From assembly GCF_018327645.1 (NCBI RefSeq), contig NZ_BMAY01000001.1, positions 62,001 through 126,000 of the forward strand: a stretch of 64,000 nt of DNA, read 5' to 3'. The position numbers were made by a program, and so were the translations under genes. The notes below the pieces were generated by a model. That model ran no database searches. It saw nothing but the letters and a program-made list of their open reading frames with translations, and was not told the origin of the DNA. The stretch comes from Lactobacillus corticis (GTDB lineage Bacteria > Bacillota > Bacilli > Lactobacillales > Lactobacillaceae). Positions 53,809 to 63,077 of the stretch are shown one piece after another (position 1 is the first letter of the stretch; every line of letters begins with the position of its first letter).

Positions 53809-55779
53809 CTAGGATTGCTCTTCAGGATAAAAAGCTTCTAAGAACTTTACGTTCAAGTTAACGACCTGCCCCTTTTCATCAACTACTTCTACAAAGGCGG
53901 TAGTGGTGGGACTAGCGGCAGCTTCCGCAATGAACGTTTTGGCGGCCTGATAGGAAGCAAACTCCTGGCTGAAGTAATGCTTTCCGCCCGCCACTAGGCA
54001 GAGCTTGAAGCTGCTGATATTAGCTGTGTTTGCCACAACTTCAGCAAGCGCTGGTTTTTGGGCAGCTTTTTCCGGATGGAACTTGCTAGTCCGCTCTAAG
54101 TGATAAGTGGTCCGCTTCTTCTCTTGAATCTCAGCCACCTTATCCTTAACCTGCTGCTGTTCTTCCCGCTGGCTGGACTTAATTGCCGTTAGCATGGCCA
54201 TGCTCTTTTTAAGCGGTTCTGACGGCTCAACCGGCATGCTTTCAGACAATGCTTCCTGGGCTTTTTCGGCAGCAGCTTGTTTGGCAGCAGCAATTGCCTC
54301 GCGGTGTTCAGCTTCCCGGCGCTTAATAAAGGCTTCAATTTTCGGCAAAACTGCCGCTGGATAAATGGCATTGTTCTTTTTATAGCTGCTCGGCAAAATT
54401 TTCAATTCTGCTAAATATTGCTTGACTTTACCTTGTTTCAATTCAAGCCGTTTGGCCAATTCGGACAAGGTCATCGTCTTCAGCCGCTTTTGCCGTTTGG
54501 CGGCTTGCTGCTTGGTCAACGGCTTTTCTGGCTGCGGCGTTAATGGTTTTTCACGCCCTTCACTCCAAGCCCGATATTGCTCTAGCCAGTCTGCTTCTTG
54601 TGGATAGCCTTTAGAAGCTACTAGTTTTTGCGCTAACAAATAGCCAACTAACGCTTCAGTCTGCTGCGGCACCTGGTAACGAATCAAGTTGTTGGGGATC
54701 TTTTTAGGATCGCTTTCTGGCAAAAAGACCTTAGCCGCAGTGGGCGTGTTGAACAAATCTAACCGATCTTTATTGCGAGTCACATGGATCGCAAGCAAGT
54801 TGCCCTGACGCAGCTGGCCCAATTTACGAAAAGCGGTGTCATAGTCAAACCACTGGCCGGTAGAAGGAAGGAAGTTTGGCCGTTGCAAATCCCTGAAATG
54901 GTCCAGGAAAATTTTAGCCACGGGCTGCCCATCCTCTAAGTCGAAATCAAAAGCCTTGACCCGGCCTTCCAAATCAGACGTAATTTGTCGGAACTTTTTA
55001 ATTTCTTCAGCGTTCTCATCCGCTTCTTGCAGGCGATCATAGTAATGATCGTGCTTAGATGGCTGATAGGTAACCTCTACATGGCCCTTATATTCGTCGA
55101 ATACTTCCACCCGCTTCTTTTCCTGGTAGCGATTGCGCCAGAATTTAGGCAGCGGCTTGTTGGACAATTGCAAAACCCAATCATCTTTTCTATCATAATT
55201 GCTTAAAATCTTGCCTTTATCGGTAAAGACGCCAGCATGCGCAATCACGGTTGGGCCCAGCCCGTACTTGGTAATCGTTTTGTTGCCGGTGTAGGAGATA
55301 ATTTTACTCTTGCCAAACAGCATATCGCCAATTCCAATAACTTGGTGCTCGGTATTGGTCAAAAACTTAATGCGATGGGGTTTGAGCCACACGTGTTGGT
55401 CCAATAGATAGTTTTGCGTCCAGGAACGTTCCGGCACATAACTGAAATAATTTAGCAGGATGGACCCGTCTAAATCGCCACTCGAAGGAGGAAAAACGTC
55501 GGTGACGACCCCGCACCAGCTTAACCACATCCCGGTTTCGTAATAGGGACGCAAATAGCCATGGTTATTGAGGGGTGATTTATATTCGCTTGCGAAAAAG
55601 TCATACATGCGATGGCGGACCACATTAGCTTCATGATTAAGATCATGGTTCTTTTTGGTTGAAACCAATAACTTCGGCCCGACGCTTTTCTTTTGCGCGG
55701 GCCCGGGATCCACCGGCGGTTTTCGTTTAGCAAGTTGTTTTTTATGGTGCAGCATTTTTTTAATATTTTTAGTTCTCAT
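53809..55779 (-). CDS. Unrecognised 656-residue protein with two similar OB-like domains
   Basis: I cannot assign a family. ATG 55779 is preceded by AAAGGAG. The N-terminus (1-45) is very basic. Residues about 86-185 and 273-352 look like two diverged copies of one domain: in each, hydrophobic strands are followed by a W-containing strand (DQHVWL or GQWFDY), a G-D or G-N turn, T-x-N-K, and Pro-Thr before a V-F end. This suggests tandem OB-like nucleic-acid-binding folds. A helix-turn-helix-like segment (LSELAKRLELKQGKVKQYL, about 438-456) and a long Ala/Glu/Lys helix follow. No membrane segment or catalytic motif was seen. It stands alone. Confidence 0.75.
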   Translation of the reverse strand: MRTKNIKKMLHHKKQLAKRKPPVDPGPAQKKSVGPKLLVSTKKNHDLNHEANVVRHRMYDFFASEYKSPLNNHGYLRPYYETGMWLSWCGVVTDVFPPSSGDLDGSILLNYFSYVPERSWTQNYLLDQHVWLKPHRIKFLTNTEHQVIGIGDMLFGKSKIISYTGNKTITKYGLGPTVIAHAGVFTDKGKILSNYDRKDDWVLQLSNKPLPKFWRNRYQEKKRVEVFDEYKGHVEVTYQPSKHDHYYDRLQEADENAEEIKKFRQITSDLEGRVKAFDFDLEDGQPVAKIFLDHFRDLQRPNFLPSTGQWFDYDTAFRKLGQLRQGNLLAIHVTRNKDRLDLFNTPTAAKVFLPESDPKKIPNNLIRYQVPQQTEALVGYLLAQKLVASKGYPQEADWLEQYRAWSEGREKPLTPQPEKPLTKQQAAKRQKRLKTMTLSELAKRLELKQGKVKQYLAELKILPSSYKKNNAIYPAAVLPKIEAFIKRREAEHREAIAAAKQAAAEKAQEALSESMPVEPSEPLKKSMAMLTAIKSSQREEQQQVKDKVAEIQEKKRTTYHLERTSKFHPEKAAQKPALAEVVANTANISSFKLCLVAGGKHYFSQEFASYQAAKTFIAEAAASPTTTAFVEVVDEKGQVVNLNVKFLEAFYPEEQS

Positions 55780-55863
55780 ATGTATCGTCTCCTTTAGCTT
55801 AAATGCCAGTTTTTCACATTAAATTATAACACGCCGCTTTTATTCGCCCTGGTCAGGCCCGGT

Positions 55864-55903
55864 TAATAAAAAAAGCAGACAGGTATCTTAACCCTGTCTG
55901 CTA
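55864..55903 (-). terminator. Intrinsic terminator of prfC
   Basis: AGCAGACAGG and CCTGTCTGCT form a perfect 10-bp stem with a 9-base loop, followed on the minus strand by T7. Confidence 0.88.
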
Positions 55904-55912
55904 AAGTTACAA

Positions 55913-57478
55913 CTATAACTTTTCAGTTAATTTAACATCTGGATATTTATCGTGGAAGAAGCGCATGGCAAATTCATTTTCAAATAAGAAGAGCGGATTG
56001 CCATAGCGGTCCTTCACCAGTAAGTTACGGGAACTGGACATGGCCGGATCCAGCTGGTCGGGATCAATCCAGCGCGCTACCCGGTGACCAATTGAATTCA
56101 TTTCCACTTCGGAATTATATTCATTCTTCATTCGGAATTGGAAAACTTCAAATTGCAATTGCCCTACTGCTCCGAGTATGTAGTCATCAGTTTGGTAATT
56201 TTGGTAAAGCTGAATGGCCCCTTCTTGAACCAGTTGGTTGATCCCCTTATGGAAGGACTTTTGCTTCATCACGTTCTTGGCCGTTACCCGAACAAATAAT
56301 TCAGGCGTGAATTCTGGAAGCGGCGGGAAGACCAGGTCTTTCTTGCCGGCATAAATACTGTCGCCAATTTGGAAATTACCCGTATCATATAAACCGACAA
56401 TATCGCCGGCCACGGCATCATTGACCCGGACCCGTTCACTGGACATGAATTCAGTAGCGTTATTGAGCCGGATTTGCTTGCCCGTCCGCGCCAAAGTGAC
56501 GTCCATGCCCGGTTTAAATTCGCCGCTGGCCACCCGAACAAAGGCAATCCGGTCACGGTGGTTAGGGTTCATATTGGCCTGGATCTTAAAGACAAAACCA
56601 GCGAAAGTTGGATCATCAGCTGGCAATTTTTCATCTTCATTAACGAGATGGCTGCTTGGAGCTGGTGCCAAGTCAACGAAGCTTTGCAAGAAAGTCTCGA
56701 CCCCAAAGTTGGTTAAAGCTGAACCAAAGAAGACCGGCGTTTGGTCGCCAGCCAGCACTTTTGCTTTGTCAAAAGTATTGCCGGCTTCTTTGATCAAGTC
56801 GATTGACTCTAGCGTCTCCTGGTATTGCGGATCCGCTGCCAATTCACTGTCAGCAACCTGGCCGTTTTCATCCAGCGGCACAAAGCGATCAGCGTCGTCT
56901 TTGCGGTAAAGTTCAATCCGGTTGTTGGCAATATCATATAGCCCCTTCAGGGTCTTGCCCATGCCGATTGGCCAGTTCATCGCCACCCCTTCAATCCCCA
57001 AGAGGTCTTCTAGTTCGGCGATCAAATCAAGCGGATCGCGGCCATCCCGGTCCAATTTGTTCATAAAGGTAAAAATTGGAATCCCGCGCTGCTTAACAAC
57101 CTTGAACAGTTTCTTGGTTTGCGGCTCGATCCCTTTTGCGGAGTCAATTACCATGACGGCAGCGTCAACCGCCATCAAAGTCCGGTAGGTATCTTCAGAA
57201 AAGTCTTGGTGCCCCGGGGTGTCCAAGATATTAATCCGTTTGCCTTGGTATTCGAATTGCATTACCGAACTGGTTACGGAAATCCCCCGCTTTTTTTCAA
57301 TTTCCATCCAGTCACTAGTCGCATAGTGACCAGTCTTGCGGGCTTTAACGGTACCGGCACTCCGAATGACGCCACCAAAAAGCAGCAATTGTTCAGTAAT
57401 CGTAGTTTTCCCGGCATCGGGGTGCGAAATAATGGCAAAAGTCCGCCGCTTATTTACTTTTTCAGTTAATTCGTTCAT
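55913..57478 (-). CDS. prfC: Peptide chain release factor 3
   Basis: RF3 is the GTPase that recycles RF1/RF2 from the ribosome. The 521-residue protein has the P-loop [15 protein letters not shown], switch [17 protein letters not shown] and the [11 protein letters not shown]4 motif, as in RF3 rather than EF-G. Its ATG overlaps the stop of the CorC-type gene by 1 bp. Together with prfB this window holds two release-factor genes. Confidence 0.96.
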   Translation of the reverse strand: MNELTEKVNKRRTFAIISHPDAGKTTITEQLLLFGGVIRSAGTVKARKTGHYATSDWMEIEKKRGISVTSSVMQFEYQGKRINILDTPGHQDFSEDTYRTLMAVDAAVMVIDSAKGIEPQTKKLFKVVKQRGIPIFTFMNKLDRDGRDPLDLIAELEDLLGIEGVAMNWPIGMGKTLKGLYDIANNRIELYRKDDADRFVPLDENGQVADSELAADPQYQETLESIDLIKEAGNTFDKAKVLAGDQTPVFFGSALTNFGVETFLQSFVDLAPAPSSHLVNEDEKLPADDPTFAGFVFKIQANMNPNHRDRIAFVRVASGEFKPGMDVTLARTGKQIRLNNATEFMSSERVRVNDAVAGDIVGLYDTGNFQIGDSIYAGKKDLVFPPLPEFTPELFVRVTAKNVMKQKSFHKGINQLVQEGAIQLYQNYQTDDYILGAVGQLQFEVFQFRMKNEYNSEVEMNSIGHRVARWIDPDQLDPAMSSSRNLLVKDRYGNPLFLFENEFAMRFFHDKYPDVKLTEKL

Positions 57479-58350
57479 TAATCTTCGTCTGCTTCTTCCT
57501 CTTGCTGTGTCAATTTATCTGGAATGGTTAACAAAACCGTGCTCAAGCGTGAGCCCTTCATGCGCCGCGTGGTCAAAACCATCCCGTTATCAAGCTTTAC
57601 GCTTAATTTTTCTCCCTTGGCAGGAATTACGCCCAAGGTGGTAATCATATAGCCGGCAACCGTATCAACATCTTCCATTTCCAGGTCGGTGCCAAATTCT
57701 TCGTTGAAATCATCCAGCAGCATCTTGCCATGAATAATGTATTGCTGATTATTGAGCTTGGTAAAGAGGACTTCGGTTTGATCCACCTCATCATCAATGT
57801 CGCCAACAATTTCTTCAATCAGGTCTTCGATCGTGGCTAATCCGGTTACTCCGCCAAATTCATCCAGCAAAATTGCCAGTTGGCGCTGGGTATCCTGCAT
57901 TTCCACCAAGAGATCGCTGATCAGGGTGGTTTCAGGGGCAAATAAGGCTTCCCCCATTACATCCTGATAGTCTAGTTTGTCAAACCCAACTTGCCGAGCC
58001 CGGCGCAAGACATTGCGAATGTGGATTACGCCGACAATGTGGTCCTTATCTCCTTGGTAAACCGGGATCCGGGAGTATGGTTCTCGCAGAATTTCATCCA
58101 AATTTTTCGAAAATGGATCGTCCATATCAATCATAAAAGCATCTGTGCGGGGAACCATCACTTCCCGAGCCGTTTTTTGTTGGAAATTCAAAATGCCTTG
58201 CAGCATGGAAAACTCAGGATCGGTTAACTGGTGCTGATCATGAAAATCTTTGATTTCTTGGGACAAGCGTTCCTTAGGATCAGCATCCTTGTCAGGGTCT
58301 AACTTATGTTTGAGGCGCTCAAAAAAGCCGCCCGCCGCGGGGTCGCTCAT
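57478..58350 (-). CDS. CorC/HlyC-family CBS-domain protein without membrane domain
   Basis: This is a paired-CBS protein with a C-terminal CorC/HlyC transporter-associated domain. The 290-residue protein has the CBS pair at about 65-190 ([76 protein letters not shown]) and the CorC fold to about 275. It lacks the N-terminal DUF21 membrane domain of the larger family members, so it is probably a soluble regulator or a partner of a membrane protein. The link with prfC is a 1-bp overlap. Confidence 0.88.
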   Translation of the reverse strand: MSDPAAGGFFERLKHKLDPDKDADPKERLSQEIKDFHDQHQLTDPEFSMLQGILNFQQKTAREVMVPRTDAFMIDMDDPFSKNLDEILREPYSRIPVYQGDKDHIVGVIHIRNVLRRARQVGFDKLDYQDVMGEALFAPETTLISDLLVEMQDTQRQLAILLDEFGGVTGLATIEDLIEEIVGDIDDEVDQTEVLFTKLNNQQYIIHGKMLLDDFNEEFGTDLEMEDVDTVAGYMITTLGVIPAKGEKLSVKLDNGMVLTTRRMKGSRLSTVLLTIPDKLTQQEEEADED

Positions 58351-58449
58351 AGTGGTTCTCTCTTTCTATAAAAAGTGCATTAAATAAATTGATTATAGCA
58401 CAGCTTGCTAATTAATATGATAAAATAGCGCTTAGTTAGGAGGTCCATC

Positions 58450-58911
58450 ATGAAAAAAAGCCATATTTTGCTAGTTTTTACTTTTTTGCTGCTCATCCCC
58501 TATATTTGCAGCTTGATGATCATTGGGATCGGCTACAACGCCTTGGTGCTGCACTCAGGCGAAATCTTCCGCAGTTTGATCGGCTCTTTGTGCGGTGCCT
58601 TCATCATGATTGGCATCAAGGCAACGATTCAGCGGCCGCTGGACTTGCTCGCCAATGAAACGGCCGATGGCTTGATGAAACAACTGCTGCGCTTTTTCAG
58701 CGTTCGCCGGCGTTACTGGGCCATGGCTGCGAATGTCATCTTGGACTTCGTCTTGTGCTATGCGGCTACCAATTTGATTCGCGACTTTTTCACTTTAGAC
58801 GAAATTGTTGGCAGCCTCATCGGCTACGTGCTCCTAATCATGTTTATTTCGACCTGCCTAGGGGCCTATGTCGAATATGAGAACCTCTCAATCGATCCCC
58901 AAGCCAAATAA
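58450..58911 (+). CDS. Small hypothetical membrane protein
   Basis: I do not recognise the family with certainty; it slightly resembles YrvL-like regulators. The 153-residue protein has about four hydrophobic segments (near 8-28, 38-58, 90-110, 120-140) and a short basic loop (SVRRRYWAM). A strong AGGAGG precedes ATG 58450. It is divergent from the CorC-type gene and nearly touches the convergent gene at 58913. Confidence 0.7.
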   Translation: MKKSHILLVFTFLLLIPYICSLMIIGIGYNALVLHSGEIFRSLIGSLCGAFIMIGIKATIQRPLDLLANETADGLMKQLLRFFSVRRRYWAMAANVILDFVLCYAATNLIRDFFTLDEIVGSLIGYVLLIMFISTCLGAYVEYENLSIDPQAK

Positions 58912-58912
58912 C

Positions 58913-59389
58913 TTATTCGCTGACCTGCAGATAAACTGTCTGGGTCAGCTTTTTTTCGGCCTGGTTCAAGCGCTGCAGAACATAAGGCGTGTCGCTGTCG
59001 CCTAGATTTTGGTAAATCTTGGCACCCATTTCAGCCGCTTTTTCCAAAAATTCCGGAATAACCTGGTTCAATGGCAACGAGAAGAAGGCCATGGTTTGGG
59101 TGCTTGCGACACTAGCAACCTCAGCCTTAGGCAAATCAAAACTCATTAAACCAGCCGGCTTAGTTACCTGGCCGCGCGGCACGCACACCCCGTACCAGTA
59201 CATAAAGTTTTCAGGGCCAAAGACCACTAAACTAGCCCGTTGGTCAGCTAAGTTATTGTCAGCCAAAAACTTTTGAAAGACTTCATCTTGTTCCATTTGA
59301 CTGTTGGCCTGGGTAAAAGTCCGACCGGCATCAATGGCGCTGTCGGGAAATGGCCGACCAATTAAAGTTAAAGCTTCTTCTGTATGCAT
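58913..59389 (-). CDS. Hypothetical protein, possibly GyrI-like ligand-binding
   Basis: A stand-alone effector-binding (GyrI/Rob-like) domain is possible from FMYWYGVCVPRG, but this is weak. The 158-residue protein has no membrane segment or clear catalytic motif. AAGGAGT precedes ATG 59389. It lies between recX and the small membrane-protein gene, 18 bp after recX on the same strand. Confidence 0.65.
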   Translation of the reverse strand: MHTEEALTLIGRPFPDSAIDAGRTFTQANSQMEQDEVFQKFLADNNLADQRASLVVFGPENFMYWYGVCVPRGQVTKPAGLMSFDLPKAEVASVASTQTMAFFSLPLNQVIPEFLEKAAEMGAKIYQNLGDSDTPYVLQRLNQAEKKLTQTVYLQVSE

Positions 59390-59407
59390 CGTAACTCCTT
59401 TGTTGTC

Positions 59408-60223
59408 TTAATATTCTTCCAGTTCATCCCACGGGATGATTTCACCATTTAAAAAAGCATCAATTTCACCGGATGAAAAACCATGCTGGTATAAATAAGT
59501 CCGCATTTTTTGCTGCCGCTGGGTGCCTTGATAGCGCCGGGTCCGTTTATAGGCCTTAATCCCTTGCTGCTTTAAAGCTTCTAGCTGCTGGTCGCTATCT
59601 TCTTGGGACATGGCCTGGTCCAACACCATTTGTGCCAAGTCACCGCTAAAGCCGTGGCTCAGCAATTTAGTCCGCATCTTTTGCCCCAATTCGCGCTGCG
59701 AAATCTTGCCGGCCTTGCTGTTTAGCGACTTGACCACTTTTTGACCGACTGCCAGCCAGTCGCTGTCAGCAACTTCAGCTAAGCGATTTTCAATGATGTC
59801 TTCTTGGACGCCCTTTTGCTGCAGCTTGCGGCGCAAACTATTTGGACCGTCCGTACCAACATGCAGATTATTTTTAATGAATAATTTGGCATATTGGCTA
59901 TCGTCCAAATATCCCAGCTCGCTGAGTTCGCTGACTGCCCGCTGGGCCGCTTGGGGCGAAGCCTTTTTCTGGTCGAGGTAGGTCAATACCTCATAAATAG
60001 TCCGTGGCTGATAGCTTAAGTAGTGTGCTGCCAGTTCACTGACTTTGGCATCCTGATCGAATTGCTTGAGCTCTTCAATTTTTTCCTCGCTCAGTTCCTG
60101 CCCCTTCAGCAGCACGTATTCAGCCAAGGTCTTTTCACTAACGGAAAAGGCATACTGCCCATCCAGAAAAATATTATAGCGACCTGGACGTTTCTGTCTA
60201 CTTACTTTGGTAATTATTGGCAT
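59408..60223 (-). CDS. recX: Regulatory protein RecX
   Basis: RecX binds and restrains RecA filaments. The 271-residue protein has the RecX repeats: KVSELAAHYLSYQPRTIYEVLTYL, AVSELSELGYLDDSQYAKLFI and, towards the end, KMRTYLYQHGFSSGEIDAFL. It opens with ITKVSRQKRPGRYNIFLDGQYAFSVSE. It is divergent from rlmCD, as usual in Lactobacillales, and is far from recA in this window. Confidence 0.93.
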   Translation of the reverse strand: MPIITKVSRQKRPGRYNIFLDGQYAFSVSEKTLAEYVLLKGQELSEEKIEELKQFDQDAKVSELAAHYLSYQPRTIYEVLTYLDQKKASPQAAQRAVSELSELGYLDDSQYAKLFIKNNLHVGTDGPNSLRRKLQQKGVQEDIIENRLAEVADSDWLAVGQKVVKSLNSKAGKISQRELGQKMRTKLLSHGFSGDLAQMVLDQAMSQEDSDQQLEALKQQGIKAYKRTRRYQGTQRQQKMRTYLYQHGFSSGEIDAFLNGEIIPWDELEEY

Positions 60224-60338
60224 TGTTTTCCTCCATTCACAAAGATAATCCTAGCAAATTTTCAAAATCCTTGCTATGCGCTTTTCACTCAGAGTACAAT
60301 TTAGCAAGTAATTAGTTTTTTGTAGAAAGAATTGAGTT

Positions 60339-61721
60339 ATGCATAAACAATTTAAGCGCAAACCGCAAAAAGAAAAAGACGTCATTATTACCATTAAGCG
60401 TCTCGGCATTAATGGTGAAGGGGTCGGCTACTATAAAAAGAAGATCATTTTTATTCCCGGCGCCCTGCCAAATGAAGTGGTCGTAGCCAAAATTACGGTT
60501 GATAAGCCCCGTTATTTAGAAGGCGAACTTGTGAGAATTAAAGAAAAATCGCCTGACCGGGTCGACTTTCCCAAGGGTGTTGATCCGCGCATCGGCGGCT
60601 TGGAATTAGCCCACCTCGCCTATCCGGCGCAGTTAGCCTTCAAGCATGATATTGTCGTAGAATCTCTGCGGCGCTACCATCCGCGGGCTTGGCAAAAGTA
60701 CAAGGTTAAGCCCACCATCCCCGCACCAAGCGAGTGGGGCTACCGCAACAAGGCCCAATATCAAATCGAACGGCCAAAGGGTCAGACCAAGCTGGGGTTA
60801 TTTGCTCCCAATTCCCATGACCTGATTGACCTGCCGGAGATGCCGACCCAAAGTCCGCTGACCCAGAAAATTGAACGGCAAGCCAAAAGTCTGGTTGATA
60901 AATTGCGAATTCCGATTGCCAACCCTTACCGCCATACCAAGGGGCTAAAAACCATTGTCGTGCGGGAAGCTTTTGCTAGCAAGCAAGTACAAGTGACTTT
61001 GATTACGGTTGGGCATGAAATTCTCCGCCTGCCTGAATTGGCTGAAGCTTTGATGAAGCTGGATCATGTCGTTAGCGTTTATCAAAATGAAACCACTTGG
61101 GACAATCCACAAGTTTGGGGCAACAAGACGGAAAAATTAGCGGGCCAAAACCAAATTATGGAAGTCCTCTTAGACAAGAAGTTTGCCCTGTCGCCACGGG
61201 CCTTCTTCCAGCTTAACCCGGTTCAAACCGCCAACTTGTACCAAACGGCCCTGAAGTATTTGGACCTGACGCCGGACATGACCTTGATTGATGCTTATGC
61301 CGGCGTCGGAACCTTGGGCATTTTAGCTAGCGACTTTGTTAAACAAGTCATTGGGATTGAAACCATCCCTGAAGCTGTTGCCGATGCTAAACACAACGTC
61401 CAGCTCAACCATGTTAAAAACGCCGACTACCTGCAAGGCAGCGTTGAAAAAATTCTGCCGCAATTGCAAAAATCGGGCGTCCCGATCGACGCTTTGATCG
61501 TTGACCCGCCAAGAACGGGGTTGGCTAAGAGCTTGATCAAGACTTTGTTAAAGGTGCAGCCTAAGACTTTTGTTTACATTTCCTGCAACCCATCTACCTT
61601 GGCCCAGGATCTGGTCTTATTAGGCGAAAAGTACGATGTCCGCGTAATTCAAAATGTCGACATGCTGCCACAAACGCCACGCTGCGAATGCGTTGCTAAG
61701 CTGGTTTTGCGCGATAAATAA
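60339..61721 (+). CDS. rlmCD: 23S rRNA (uracil-5-)-methyltransferase, RlmCD/RumA type
   Basis: It makes 5-methyluridine in 23S rRNA using AdoMet. The 460-residue protein has an N-terminal TRAM domain (about 15-75: VIITIKRLGINGEGVGYYK) and no obvious Fe-S Cys cluster. The methyltransferase core contains LIDAYAGVGTLGI (AdoMet site), DALIVDPPRTGL and the catalytic-Cys loop SCNPSTLAQD. AGAAAGAA precedes ATG 60339. The name RlmCD is by homology to the dual-site Gram-positive enzyme. Confidence 0.92.
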   Translation: MHKQFKRKPQKEKDVIITIKRLGINGEGVGYYKKKIIFIPGALPNEVVVAKITVDKPRYLEGELVRIKEKSPDRVDFPKGVDPRIGGLELAHLAYPAQLAFKHDIVVESLRRYHPRAWQKYKVKPTIPAPSEWGYRNKAQYQIERPKGQTKLGLFAPNSHDLIDLPEMPTQSPLTQKIERQAKSLVDKLRIPIANPYRHTKGLKTIVVREAFASKQVQVTLITVGHEILRLPELAEALMKLDHVVSVYQNETTWDNPQVWGNKTEKLAGQNQIMEVLLDKKFALSPRAFFQLNPVQTANLYQTALKYLDLTPDMTLIDAYAGVGTLGILASDFVKQVIGIETIPEAVADAKHNVQLNHVKNADYLQGSVEKILPQLQKSGVPIDALIVDPPRTGLAKSLIKTLLKVQPKTFVYISCNPSTLAQDLVLLGEKYDVRVIQNVDMLPQTPRCECVAKLVLRDK

Positions 61722-61724
61722 ACT

Positions 61725-61761
61725 AAAAAGCCAAGATGAAAAATCATCTTGGCTTTTTTTA
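61725..61761. terminator. Bidirectional terminator of rlmCD
   Basis: AAAAGCCAAGATGA and TCATCTTGGCTTTT form a 14-bp perfect stem with a short A loop, followed by T residues on either strand. Confidence 0.9.
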
Positions 61762-61782
61762 GTGGTTGTTGAGGTAGCTCAT

Positions 61783-61840
61783 CAAGTGACCGTCCCGAAA
61801 AATGCATCACAGAAGAAAGACGGCCACCCACTTGTTCGGG
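61783..61840 (-). repeat. Competing inverted repeats, possible RNA structure
   Basis: CAAGTGACCGTC (61783-61794) can pair with GACGGCCACCCACTTG (61819-61834) except for an internal mismatch. CCCGAA (61794-61799) can instead pair with TTCGGG (61835-61840). The pairings exclude each other or form a pseudoknot, as in regulatory RNAs. Confidence 0.4.
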
Positions 61841-61844
61841 TCTT

Positions 61845-62003
61845 TTACAATATACGTAATAAATAATAATTGGAATTATCAGATGCTGCCAGCAAAAGGA
61901 AAATAGGAGCAACATCCTCAGGGAATCTTTTCCAATAATAATACAATTCTGGAGATAAAAACTTACTTATTCGTTATTCATCTACCTCGTCCACACCAAT
62001 CAT
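61845..62003 (-). pseudogene. Possible decayed reading frame
   Basis: From ATG 62003 the minus strand reads MIGVDEVDE, a TAA stop, then 42 sense codons in the same frame (including KFLSPELYYYWKRFPED and VAPIFLLLAASD) to a TAA at 61847-61845. The peptide looks protein-like, but no ribosome site or family match is seen. It could be chance. Confidence 0.25.
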
Positions 62004-62030
62004 TATAGCAGGATGTAAGCGCTTTTTAAA
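62002..62030 (-). promoter_or_regulatory. Minus-strand promoter overlapped by cre-like site
   Basis: On the minus strand -10 TATAAT (62007-62002) and -35-like TTTAAA (62030-62025) are 17 bases apart. ATGTAAGCGCTTTTT on the plus strand (62013-62027) matches cre with one mismatch and covers the spacer, as at ohyA. There is no intact gene downstream. Confidence 0.5.
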
Positions 62031-62032
62031 CC

Positions 62033-63001
62033 CTATTTAAGGTATTTTGCCAAGAACTTTTGCACATGTTGTTTATAAGCTTTGGGATATGATTCAAACG
62101 ACTTGGCATGGGCCACGCCCTTGGTTACCCATAGCTCCTTAGGTCCCCGACTTGCTTGATAGTTCTGGTAAACCATCCAAGTAGGCACAAATTTATCCTT
62201 GTTGCCGTGGATGAAAAGCATTGGCCGCTGGTTATGGTGCAGCATTTTAATAGCTGAAGCTTCGCCCAAATAGTTGCCGACTTTGATTTTATTAATTAAA
62301 GACAGAATTTCCACTAAAGGAAACCGCGGAACTGCCGGCATGTTATATAAAGCTTGAGCCTCATGCTCGATTTCATCTTTGACATCGGTATAACCACAGT
62401 CTTCAATGAAGGCTTTTACCTGGCTCGGCAACTTAATCCCACTAGTCATCATCGCCGTCGCCCCGCCCATGGAGACGCCAAAGATTACGATTTGCGAATC
62501 CTGGCCATTTTTCTTAATGACCTGCTTGCCCCACTTGCGCACATCATAGCGTTCCGGCCAGCCGTAGCCGATGTACTTGCCTTGGCTCTGACCATGGGCC
62601 CGGGCATCAGGCAAAAGAGTATTGTAGCCAAGTTGATGGAACATGGCGGCATATTCGCCCATGGTGTTTTTATTATTCATGTAGCCATGCAGGATAATCA
62701 CTGTTTTCTTTGAGCCGGCCTTAGGAATATAATTAGCGTCAAGGCGCAAGTTGTCAGTGGCCGACTTCATGTACCAGCGCTGCTTCTTGGTCTCGCGATA
62801 CCATTTCTGGTCTTTGTATACTATACTGGTCTTAGCATAGTGTGTCTTGCTTCCTAAAAAGCTCTTTTTGCCTGGTACGACCGCAACATTAAAAAAGTAC
62901 ATCCCGGCTGCCCCTAAAACCACGCCAAGGACGACAATAACGCCAATTAGCCACGCCAACCAGTGATGCTTTTTGGGCGTGTTTGTTTGTAATTTATGCA
63001 A
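62033..63001 (-). CDS. Membrane-anchored alpha/beta hydrolase
   Basis: This is a serine hydrolase facing the outside, substrate unknown. The 322-residue protein has an N-terminal membrane anchor (about 14-36) after HKLQTNTPKKHHW. The hydrolase core shows the oxyanion strand VIILHGYMNN and the nucleophile elbow GVSMGGA. The rest of the triad is likely the Asp in FIHGNKDKFVP and the His in KGVAHAKS. GAGAAGAAAAA precedes ATG 63001. The neighbouring gene is divergent. Confidence 0.88.
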   Translation of the reverse strand: MHKLQTNTPKKHHWLAWLIGVIVVLGVVLGAAGMYFFNVAVVPGKKSFLGSKTHYAKTSIVYKDQKWYRETKKQRWYMKSATDNLRLDANYIPKAGSKKTVIILHGYMNNKNTMGEYAAMFHQLGYNTLLPDARAHGQSQGKYIGYGWPERYDVRKWGKQVIKKNGQDSQIVIFGVSMGGATAMMTSGIKLPSQVKAFIEDCGYTDVKDEIEHEAQALYNMPAVPRFPLVEILSLINKIKVGNYLGEASAIKMLHHNQRPMLFIHGNKDKFVPTWMVYQNYQASRGPKELWVTKGVAHAKSFESYPKAYKQHVQKFLAKYLK

Positions 63002-63077
63002 TTTTTCTTCTCCAGTTGTATATAAATATCAATAACAACTAGTATACTTTTTCTTAACAAAAATAGCAATATCAAAA

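Larger units (their letters stand above)
61722..62032. other. Intergenic region with terminator, stem-loop and cre-overlapped promoter
   Basis: No intact gene is seen in these 311 bases. It holds the rlmCD terminator (61725-61761) and two mutually exclusive inverted repeats (61783-61840). A broken reading frame on the minus strand spans 62003-61845, and a minus-strand promoter (62002-62030) overlaps a cre-like site. The arrangement suggests a small RNA or a decayed gene. Confidence 0.5.

Noticed and set aside
61649-61915. 88-codon minus-strand frame over the end of rlmCD
   Set aside because: Its second half is antisense to rlmCD and runs through the terminator hairpin, it has no spaced ribosome site, and its hydrophobic start comes from AT-rich intergenic DNA.
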